From Neurospora intermedia (lineage: Eukaryota > Ascomycota > Sordariomycetes > Sordariales > Sordariaceae), in assembly GCA_037102815.1 (NCBI GenBank), contig BTPP01000004.1, positions 2,914,001 to 2,978,000 of the forward strand: DNA of 64,000 nucleotides, given 5' to 3'. The notes under the pieces were generated by a model, which was not told where the DNA came from, did not search any database, and was given only the letters and a program-made list of their open reading frames with translations. Shown here piece after piece: positions 56,613 to 64,000 of this stretch. Every line of letters starts with the position of its first letter. Within the stretch, counting starts at the first letter, position 1. The position numbers and the translations under genes are program-made.

Positions 56613-58667
56613 TCAGTAGAGTTGATCGATCCATGAAGGACTGCAGCAGGTATGTTCAAACACGACAGAATCCAGCCAATAGCTAACTTGTCCTTCAACT
56701 TTTGGCGAGCGATATGCGGCTTCGAAACGGACTTTTTTCTTGAATCCGAATTTGGTTTCGAGGAGGTTATTCAACCACGCGATATCATCGATCTGGTTTT
56801 CTTGACTCTCCATGTTGTTGAACCCATTGTTGATGTCGAATCTGGTCTTGACAAGATACTGCATGTATATCTTGAACGTATAGCGGTCATGTTGACAGGG
56901 AGCCGCGTAAGCAGGGTTGCGTGAATGATCCCAGAAGTCGCACATTTCCTTTGACTTCGCGTTGAGTGAAACTGAGGCGAGAAGTCGATCCAGGAGTGCA
57001 GACCCGATCTTCTTGCGTCTCCAAGAGGTATGAACATACACATGGGCCTCAGCAGTGGCCCTGCTGGTGCCTGTTTTACTGCCAGCCAGACCGGGCTTCC
57101 AAACGGAGAGGTACGCAAACCCAAGAACCAAACCTTCTTGGAGATTCGAAGGGAGGACTTTCTGCTGTGGTTGATTTGATTCGAATCTAATGCCATCTTT
57201 CAACGTGTCTACCCTAGCCGAGCCGCTGACGGCAACGATGAAGGGAAATTCGTGCCCATGGGTGTCCGTAAGGATTTTCTCAAAGTCCGCCGGTCCCAAA
57301 GGTGCAGAATCGAATTTCTGAACATCTTCGCTGTTGTAGAGGGATGCCACTGCCTCCATGTCGGAAGCTGTAGCAGGGCGCAAATGCATTGGTATCTGGG
57401 GCACAAATAAGTCCGCAATGTTGACGTTGATTTGGACATTCGGTGGCTGGCGGCTCGACGGTGGAACCTCTCCTCGATAGTATTTCCCACCTCTCTTGGT
57501 CGCGAGCTTGCGCTTGCGCAGCAACTCCGATGACCAGTTCTTCTGACGCCATCGAAGTTCCGGGTCCTCTGCTTCGCTCATTCTCGTCTCAGGGTATGCG
57601 ACAGGTGCGAGAAAGCATCCCGTCTCTGGATTGATATCACAATTGAAGTGATCGCGCTTAGAATTTAAAGATGCCTTTGCATCGGCAGTCACGTTTCGAA
57701 TCCATGATTCTACCAGGTTTTTGTTGTAGTCTTCAGTTTGAAGGCCTAGATCGTAGTTTTGGCCATCAAAAAAGTGACCGAACCGTATGGTGGGGTTGCC
57801 CAATTCGTTATTGTATCGGTACATGGGAACTTCAACGCCGATTTCGTTGCGAATATCCTGGGACATCTTTTGATTGACTTCCTTGGTTTGTTCAGGACCA
57901 TCACTGAAATCAAAGTCAGAGAGCGCCAGAGGGCTCCGTTGCGAGCCTGACCAGTCAAGCCGGCGAACAGGAAGTTCATGCTCCATGTAATCAGCAGGCA
58001 CCGGCGGGGGTCGGTGCTCTTGCGGTCCTCTTGACTTCCAACTGGGCTGAGGACCGTGCCACCTCTTCTCTGATGCCCAGTGTTTCCTCTCCGTTGCCCA
58101 TGGCTTTTTCTGTGCTTGCCAAGGTTTCGTCTTTGCTGCCCAGGGGTTTGCAGGCGCGTTAGCCTGATGAACGACGGCTTGGTCGCCCTTCAGACTGTGT
58201 GGACAAGCACCCGAGTTCTGGTTACCAGCGCCAACTGGCTGATCGACTTTCGTGGCTTGTGGGCCCCATCCTGTCGGGGAAGGACCTTCCCATGAAGAGT
58301 TTTTGGGGTTGCCAGCTTGGGGAGTTGTTTTCAACGCAGCTCTGCTGGGTCCATCTGGGTTCGAAGCAATATTGGGCTGCGCCTTTGGTTGCTGCTGTTG
58401 GCTTGGTCCTGGAGTGGCAGAAATCCTTGCCTTGCTCAAGTCAACGACGTTGCCGTTTGGGTCTTTGATGACAATGCGTCGACCTTGAGGAAGGTACCCA
58501 AGATGAGGAGAAACTTCTGGGCCTGGCTTGAACTTTGGATTGAGATTTTGGTGGATGACAGCTAAGGGGCGTTCTTCTGTGCTTGGGGCAACTATGGCAA
58601 CCCGTTGTCCAGAATCGACCGTTTGCATGGCGGGAAGCTCGGGTTTGGTTTGCTTTTCGCCAGTCAT
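56613..58667 (-). CDS. GNAT-family N-acetyltransferase-domain protein with long disordered N-terminus
   Basis: 684 residues from the ATG at 58667; the frame is open further up but that part is probably a leader intron (acceptor TTCAG 9 bases before the ATG). Residues about 1-260 are Pro/Gln/Asn/Lys-rich and disordered, with a tryptophan repeat: Trp176, 183, 190 and 197 every seven residues, then 203 and 210 (units such as PWAAKTK, PWQAQKK, PWATERK). A conserved middle (VPMYRYNNELGNPTIRFGHF, CDINPETGCFLAPVAYPETR) leads to a GNAT fold from about 437 (LRPATASDMEAVASLYN) with the acetyl-CoA loop in RRKKIGSALLDRLL near 575. This is a fungal GNAT subgroup of unknown substrate. The last about 20 residues are less certain. 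Confidence 0.8.
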   Translation of the reverse strand: MTGEKQTKPELPAMQTVDSGQRVAIVAPSTEERPLAVIHQNLNPKFKPGPEVSPHLGYLPQGRRIVIKDPNGNVVDLSKARISATPGPSQQQQPKAQPNIASNPDGPSRAALKTTPQAGNPKNSSWEGPSPTGWGPQATKVDQPVGAGNQNSGACPHSLKGDQAVVHQANAPANPWAAKTKPWQAQKKPWATERKHWASEKRWHGPQPSWKSRGPQEHRPPPVPADYMEHELPVRRLDWSGSQRSPLALSDFDFSDGPEQTKEVNQKMSQDIRNEIGVEVPMYRYNNELGNPTIRFGHFFDGQNYDLGLQTEDYNKNLVESWIRNVTADAKASLNSKRDHFNCDINPETGCFLAPVAYPETRMSEAEDPELRWRQKNWSSELLRKRKLATKRGGKYYRGEVPPSSRQPPNVQINVNIADLFVPQIPMHLRPATASDMEAVASLYNSEDVQKFDSAPLGPADFEKILTDTHGHEFPFIVAVSGSARVDTLKDGIRFESNQPQQKVLPSNLQEGLVLGFAYLSVWKPGLAGSKTGTSRATAEAHVYVHTSWRRKKIGSALLDRLLASVSLNAKSKEMCDFWDHSRNPAYAAPCQHDRYTFKIYMQYLVKTRFDINNGFNNMESQENQIDDIAWLNNLLETKFGFKKKVRFEAAYRSPKVEGQVSYWLDSVVFEHTCCSPSWIDQLY

Positions 58668-60571
58668 TTTCAATCCCTGAATAAAGGGTAGAACATGGTT
58701 AGCATTTGTTAAGCAAGCGTAGCACTGCACATACTCACTCTGTTAGGTGTCAGGAGGTTGATGGTCGCCGCCTTGATGTTCCATTCAGGTCGCAGAAGTT
58801 GCTTGCTTTGGCGATCGAACAAACCAGAACTGTGAATGGATGCTATACACCCTGGATGGGGTAGGAGAAGTAGCAGGTAGGCGCCTGTTTGAGACAGGAT
58901 ACCGTTGTGAGCTGGCGAGATGCCTTTGATGATGATGAGTAGGTGCCTGTTGTCGGATCGTCGTCGAGTCTAAATCCTCGGTATTTTTGCCGTAGGTCAA
59001 ACTGCTTCGACACTTAATCAGCTCGTGTAGGGGCCTTTAAAGGGCACTGTTTGGTGGCGTAAACTTAGGGTTGCAAATCCTTGATGCGAGGTCAGTTAAG
59101 TTGGAGTGGAAGTGCTGTAAGAGGTAAGAAGTTCGATAGTTCGCTAGAAGTGGAAGCAAGATGGAGGAAGCGACAAGTACTCGTCGCACTCGGTCGGATT
59201 CGAATGATGATCGACGCCAGCGGTTACGCTCTGTAGCTGGGGCTCCCGTCCGTAAACAGGTTCTCGTCAGATGCTGACAAGCGGTAGAATTCGGGAGTGA
59301 TTGGGTAGGAAGGTGAGAAGTGAGGGTTGCGAGAGGGAGGATGTTGCGAGAGAGAGAAAGCAGGAGCCAGCGGTTGCAAGATTGCCCTTTTAGGGCGGGG
59401 TTGAGCGTTGTAGGTGCGGTGGTGAAGGGAATGGAAGGTAAAAAAACTGAAGATGGGACGGCAGGTGCACCTCAAACAAAGTGGTTAGCAGCTGATTTGA
59501 AGCCTGGCAGATGGTCCGTACCTTCCTTGTAGATACTTGTGGTGAAGTGAAGTTTGTTGGAAGGTTGGCGGAAGCTGGAAGGCGCCAACCTGGAAGATCC
59601 AGATTCAGTGACAATTGAGAATCCAATCACGTCAATCACAAGCCCATGTTGTCGTGAATGTTCGAAAGTAGAAGAGAAATGAAAGTATGCATGCGGCCTC
59701 CACGGTAAATCAACCCGTCTCTCATCCAACCTTTGAACTCTCCAAACCAACACAGCTCCCGTCAATGGAATTGACCAGAGTTCAGAAGACAGCTGAACTT
59801 GTACGTCAATGAGCATATCTGCCAACCTCAGGTCAGTCCCAGGTCTCAAAAGGTCAGTCAAGTGTTTTGCCCTTGGATCTGTGTCTCTGTTCAGGTCGCA
59901 TGCATGCTTTAGGTCTGTTAATTAAACTGGGAGGCTTGACTCGAGGTCATTTGCAATGTCTTCCAATCTCTCCGTTCAGCTGGATCATAGGTGCTTCATG
60001 AAATTCAATTGTTCCAGACGGATTGAATATCTGTTTGTCAAGATACATTTGATTCTGGGTTGTAGCCTTAACGTCCGAGGCCAACATGGTGATTTCCAGA
60101 GAGGGAGGGTCACTTTCAAAGCACGCCCGGTGTTTGGTAACTTGAGATATAATGGAATGAGTTATACGTCGATAATCGTCTCTTCGTTGTTTGCACTTGC
60201 GACGTCCGTTGCGCGCGTCGAATCAAAGTGTCTTTAGGATGGCTGAAGAGTTGACGTTGAAGGGTATCACGTGGGATCAGATTTCAAGTACCCGCGTACA
60301 CAAAACGCACGAATCTGATTGGGTCAAGCATGTGGTGGTAAAGGTGGGGACGGGAATGCATGCAACAGCAGGGCAGCCGATGTTCATGTCCATCACCTGG
60401 AATATTCAACGGCGAGGCAGCTAGTACAACCAGATTCGTAGAATTGGCAATAGCTTAGAAAGTTGGTTTCTGTCATCAGATCCGATCTTTAGACATCGCT
60501 ATACACGAATAGGCCGTGTAGAAAATTCACCGACCGCTTGGTTTTCGCATCTCGTTACCCCCGCCAACAAG
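58668..60571. promoter_or_regulatory. Divergent region between GNAT and ARL2 genes, with leader intron and short uORF
   Basis: On the reverse strand a probable 5' UTR intron of the GNAT gene runs from donor GTGAGT (near 58738) to acceptor CAG (near 58677). Ahead of it a 13-codon upstream frame (58784 to 58743, MEHQGGDHQPPDT, stop) lies in the leader. The rest, to ARL2, holds no supported gene. A GCATGCATGC palindrome lies near 59898-59908. Confidence 0.4.
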
Positions 60572-61423
60572 ATGCTGTCAATCCTAAGAAAAGCGAAGCT
60601 CAAGGACAAAGAGCTTCGCATCCTCATGCTGTAAGCAATCACATGCCTGCTTCTGGTCCGATTGCACTATGCGCAATTTGCTGACAGGTACCAACACAGA
60701 GGTCTTGACAATGCAGGCAAGACGACGATTGTCAAGAAAATCATGAATGAAGATGTGAACACGGTCAGCCCAACACTCGGGTTCATCATCAAAACCATAG
60801 ACTATGAGGGTTACAAGCTAAACATTTGTGAGTGGTTAATTTCTGTTACATGGGCATATGTTTGGAAAAACGCATTGTGACCTATTCTAATCACAACAAT
60901 ATCCATAGGGGATGTTGGCGGCCAAAAAACGCTGCGGTCGTACTGGAGGAATTACTTTGAAAAGACAGATGCGTTGATCTGGGTTGTTGATGCCACGGAC
61001 AGGCTGCGCATCCAGGACTGCAAAGATGAACTCCACGGTCTGCTCCAGGAAGAGGTAAGTAATCCCCGCTCAGATATGACTTGTACTTCAGTCTGCCAAT
61101 TTCGTCCATGTAATTGACCCAAATCTACAAATCCAGCGACTGTCGGGAGCAAGCTTGCTTGTGTTTGCCAACAAGACTGATGTAAGGGGGTGCATGTCTG
61201 AGGACGAGCTGCGGGAAGTGAGTATACTTGATGATCTTTCCTTGAAATCTTCAAATTGCAAAAGTAGTAATGCTGATGTGTTTCTCCCCAGGCTTTGCGA
61301 CTCGATGAAATCAGGACGCATAAGTGGAATATTCTGCGGTGTAGTGCCATGACAGGCGAAAATCTCAAGGAGGGCTTGGCGTGGGTGGTTGAAGATGCAA
61401 AGGCTCGTCTTTTCCTGTACTAG
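60572..61423 (+). CDS. arl2: ARF-like small GTPase ARL2
   Basis: Five exons (60572-60630, 60700-60827, 60909-61054, 61137-61217, 61292-61423) give 181 residues. It starts [20 protein letters not shown], the ARL2 N-terminal helix without the Gly2 myristoylation site of ARFs. Guanine-nucleotide motifs: P-loop GLDNAGKT, switch I Thr in SPTLGF, DVGGQ, NKTD and CSAMTG. ARL2/Alp41/Cin4 works with tubulin cofactor D in folding and recycling alpha/beta tubulin, so it affects microtubules. Length and motifs are typical and all joins keep phase. ARL3 is an alternative, but the [19 protein letters not shown] and RSYWRNYFE blocks favour ARL2. Confidence 0.93.
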
Positions 61424-62813
61424 GACAAAGAGCTGGTTAGTGGTTGGGATTGGTGGTCGGCAAGGCACGGGCCGTATCCGAGATGAGATGTGAGACGATG
61501 TTTGGTTTGTCTATTTTGCCGTGAGGATACGAGGCGATACATGAACAAGACGGTTGGGAGATCTGTCGAGCAGCGGTCAGCCTTCAGGGGAAGCGAGCCT
61601 CCCTTTTGATCCCCTTGAGGTTCCGCGTCTTCCAGAAGGACGGGTCAAAGGTGGAGTACACAAACAAGGAGCGGTGATGGGTAGAGATAAAACCGGACAA
61701 GTTGAATGTACCTGTCGATGAAGAAACCATAATGGACATTTTGATGTTGGATTTCCGACGCATGATCCGACTTTCCCAGTTTGAAACGGAGTTAGAGTCC
61801 GCAACGACTGATGGAAGCCTCGAAAATAAGAGCTCGTCCAAGCAAGTGATTGATGCGTGGAGGGCAGTAGCCAGTAGGCCGGTACCGCCTTGCTTATAGT
61901 ATAGATGAGACATGGGTCAACAAGGACGAGGGCATTCTGGGCTGACTTCGTTTCTTGGACTCGAAAATCAAGGTTCCATCTTGGGCTGAGCGGGAGCTTT
62001 GGGTCGGGCACGGCATGGCAGCCCGGCACGCGCAGCCCTGTCGCCGGCTGTTGCGTTCTGCTCCGTCGCTCTCTGTACCTGACGGTGCTCTGTTGTTGCA
62101 GCTTGCTTCCCGTCACTGTCAGATGGCGCTCTCGGGGCATCGATTGGGCACCAGCTGCACAAATGGCATCGGATCCACCCTGTGGATTCATTGGAGGCTC
62201 GTGGAAAGGTGTGCCCCGCTCCCGCCCGCTGTGCATCCCGACACTTTCGTGCCTTGCGTGTCCGGGCATCCTTGGAGACGGAACAGTTCCCAAGAAGCAG
62301 CACATTGTAGCCGCCCAGGATTTCAGCTCCGCCTCCAGGGTAGACGGTCAACCCGACTGATTGATTCTTTTGTTCATTGTACATGTGTATTATATGTTGA
62401 CATCAAGCAATCTGAACTGACGGCCGTCATTTCTGACAGCGTGCCCGGGACATCCCTCCATCCCTTTTTCCCTCCACACCTTTTTCTCGGCCCCTCCTCC
62501 CCCCCCTTTCGTATCCTTCCGCTTCCCTTCGGCTCCCTTCCGACGGCACCCCCTTTCGTTCCTTCGTTCGTCCGTACCACTCGGCTCCCGCCCACCATAG
62601 ACAGCGACAGATAGCGACAGACAGCAAGCGACAGCACAAGCACGCCACTGTCAGGCATCGTCGCCCAGTCGTCTCAGTTCGGTTCCGCTCCTTCTCCATC
62701 CGCATACCTACGCATCGACTTGGATGTGTTGGTGCTGCTGGGAGTGGTCTGTTCTTTAAATAACGTTTATAATCTAATACTTGGGCCTTGTACCCCGGAG
62801 GTTACCAGCCAAC
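61424..62813. other. Intergenic, ARL2 3' flank and AIM21 promoter
   Basis: A reverse-strand frame of 242 codons crosses it but has no protein character. CT-rich leader 62450-62560, and imperfect tandem units of AGCGACAGAC near 62599-62636. A TTTAAATAACG TATA-like word lies at 62755-62765, about 50 bases before the AIM21 ATG. Confidence 0.4.
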
Positions 62814-64000
62814 ATGTCTGACGAGGTTTCCGACTTTTTGCGCTCTGTCGAGCTGTTGAAAGGAAGACGTGAGGAAGAAGACGAGGCACGCTCGCGCGAG
62901 CTGGAACAAAAGATATTGGCGGAAAAGGCTGAGCGACAAGCAAGACGACTAGGTGTGTTTTCTATCTACTCTATTATTACATTACTACAACTTTGCTGTT
63001 GCTCTTTCTCTCCATGTCCTAAGTAGGCGGGGGATTGCGGACCAGGCCAGGAGCTTCACGAGTTACACATACACGTCCAAGCGGCGGCGGCTGCTGCTGC
63101 TGTTGCTGCTCATCAAAGGGGCTGGTCGTTGCCCAATGTTCGGTGCCGTCTTGTTGTTATTGTTGTTGTCGTCGACGATAACAAGATAGTCCAGATACGG
63201 GGCCAACGGGTGACCACATATGAACGAAAATGCAAAGAGAATGCGAGGCTTGACTTGACTGAGGAGGTCTGACTTATCTTTCGTCCCATGTTTACAGAGC
63301 GCGCAAGGTCTATCTCCCCTCAGAAATCGTCTCCGGCAAACACCCACCACCACCGCACAAGCATTGCTAGCATTGCCAGCACCATTCAACCCCCCGATGG
63401 CGTAGACCTGTCCTCGCCCGCACACGAAACTACTGGAAGCCCCCGAGCACACTCTGTCCAACTATCCGACCCCATGGAGCCCCTGTCGCTGGCTTCACCC
63501 ACAAAGGAGAACGAGTCGCCGTCGTCGCCGTCGTCGCCACCGTCGTCGTCAACGCCTTTTGACTCGTCCGAACCCAGCAAGCGGTCAAGCCAGATCCTCA
63601 CCTCCCCTTCGGCTGCCATGCCCTCGGCCCGTCCCCTCTCCTGGCAGAGACGCCCTACATCTCAAGGTCCTGAGCGACCCAAGACTCGACCATTGTCTGT
63701 TTACGCTGCTGAAAATGCGGCTGCCACTCGGGCAAACGCTGCCATTACCTCTCCCACAGAGGAACAGCCACCACAATCCGAGACAGCACAGGTGGAAGAT
63801 GAGGATACGGTCGACACCTCCGACTTGTCGCGCACCCAGCTGCCCGACATGGCCCAAGATGCCAGTGCGAGCACCCCTGCCGCTACAGAACCAGAGGCGA
63901 CACGCGCCCGTCAGAGCTTGCTCAATTCTCCTCTCATCACCAGTGCACCGCGTTTGGACCCTCCAACTGGAGATTCCACCCACGATGAGCCGGACCCACC
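62814..64000 (+). CDS. aim21: AIM21-like (altered inheritance of mitochondria 21) protein, 3' part beyond window
   Basis: Exon 1 is 62814-62952 and exon 2 starts at 63298 and is still open at the window edge (about 280 residues seen). The start MSDEVSDFLRSVELLKGRRE, the charged helix RSRELEQKILAEKAERQARR, and across the exon join LERARSISPQKSSPANTHHH are the conserved N-terminus of fungal AIM21 proteins. The rest is Ser/Pro/Thr-rich and disordered (RPLSWQRRPTS, RPKTRPLSVY). Yeast Aim21 joins Tda2 at cortical actin patches to cap barbed ends and balance actin pools. The intron is 345 nt, long for this window, with donor GTGTGT. Confidence 0.8.

Noticed and set aside
61577-62305. 242-codon reverse frame in the ARL2-AIM21 spacer
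   Set aside because: Irregular composition, no domain, no splice or start support. Most likely a chance opening.

Overview
The window is nuclear DNA of a filamentous ascomycete of the genus Neurospora: N. crassa or a very close relative such as N. tetrasperma. The evidence is a trifunctional 762-codon tryptophan gene (trp-1), an 829-residue cellobiose dehydrogenase with a C-terminal CBM1 (cdh-1), short introns of about 50-160 nt with GTRNGT donors and CTRAC branch sites, intron-bearing histone H4, and this gene order, which recalls the trp-1/cdh-1/hH4-2 stretch of N. crassa linkage group III. The species call rests on recall, since no alignment was run. No transposon, RIP-mutated repeat, virus-like fossil or CRISPR array was seen.

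Layout. 0.4-2.7 kb trp-1(+), with a perfect CPC-1/GCN4 site upstream. 3.2-5.7 kb an unrecognised acidic, low-complexity protein(+). 6.2-8.6 kb coronin(-). 9.7 kb tRNA-Val(CAC) with an intron(-). 10.3-11.6 kb class II sirtuin(+). 11.6-12.3 kb mitochondrial membrane protein(-). 13.0-19.5 kb separase(+). 20.2-22.9 kb cdh-1(-). 24.3 kb tRNA-Arg(UCG)(-). 25.0-25.9 kb prolyl-4-hydroxylase-like dioxygenase(+). 26.4 kb tRNA-like gene(-). 27.9-30.4 kb SR/proline-rich protein(-). 31.9-34.6 kb Nup82-like nucleoporin(-). 36.1-36.9 kb CBP20(+). 37.4-37.9 kb mitoribosomal mL60/MRPL31(-). 38.6-39.4 kb TRAPPC2/sedlin(+). 40.5-41.2 kb histone H4(-). 42.8-45.3 kb APC3/CDC27(-). 47.7-48.3 kb SND2/TMEM208(+). 48.4-49.2 kb GIG1/DUF3605(-). 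50.4-51.5 kb cytochrome b5 reductase(+). 52.3-55.7 kb Zn2Cys6 transcription factor(-). 56.6-58.7 kb GNAT protein(-). 60.6-61.4 kb ARL2(+). 62.8 kb to the window edge AIM21(+, partial).

This is mostly an ordinary housekeeping region: amino-acid synthesis, actin and tubulin regulation, RNA export, mitochondrial translation, ER targeting and vesicle traffic. Two genes act in the same step, the metaphase-anaphase transition (separase and APC3), but they lie 23 kb apart and nothing suggests co-regulation. The accessory functions are extracellular cellulose oxidation (cdh-1) and the unassigned Zn2Cys6 regulator.

Exon joins were worked out by hand from splice signals and checked for continuous reading phase. 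The points most worth a second look are two introns with GC-AG boundaries (CBP20 and the Zn2Cys6 regulator), a 63-nt stop-free, in-frame intron in APC3, a 10-nt first coding exon in histone H4, a low-complexity insertion inside sedlin, a tryptophan heptad repeat in the GNAT protein, and a tRNA-like gene whose anticodon I could not place. I did not find an undescribed multi-gene system.
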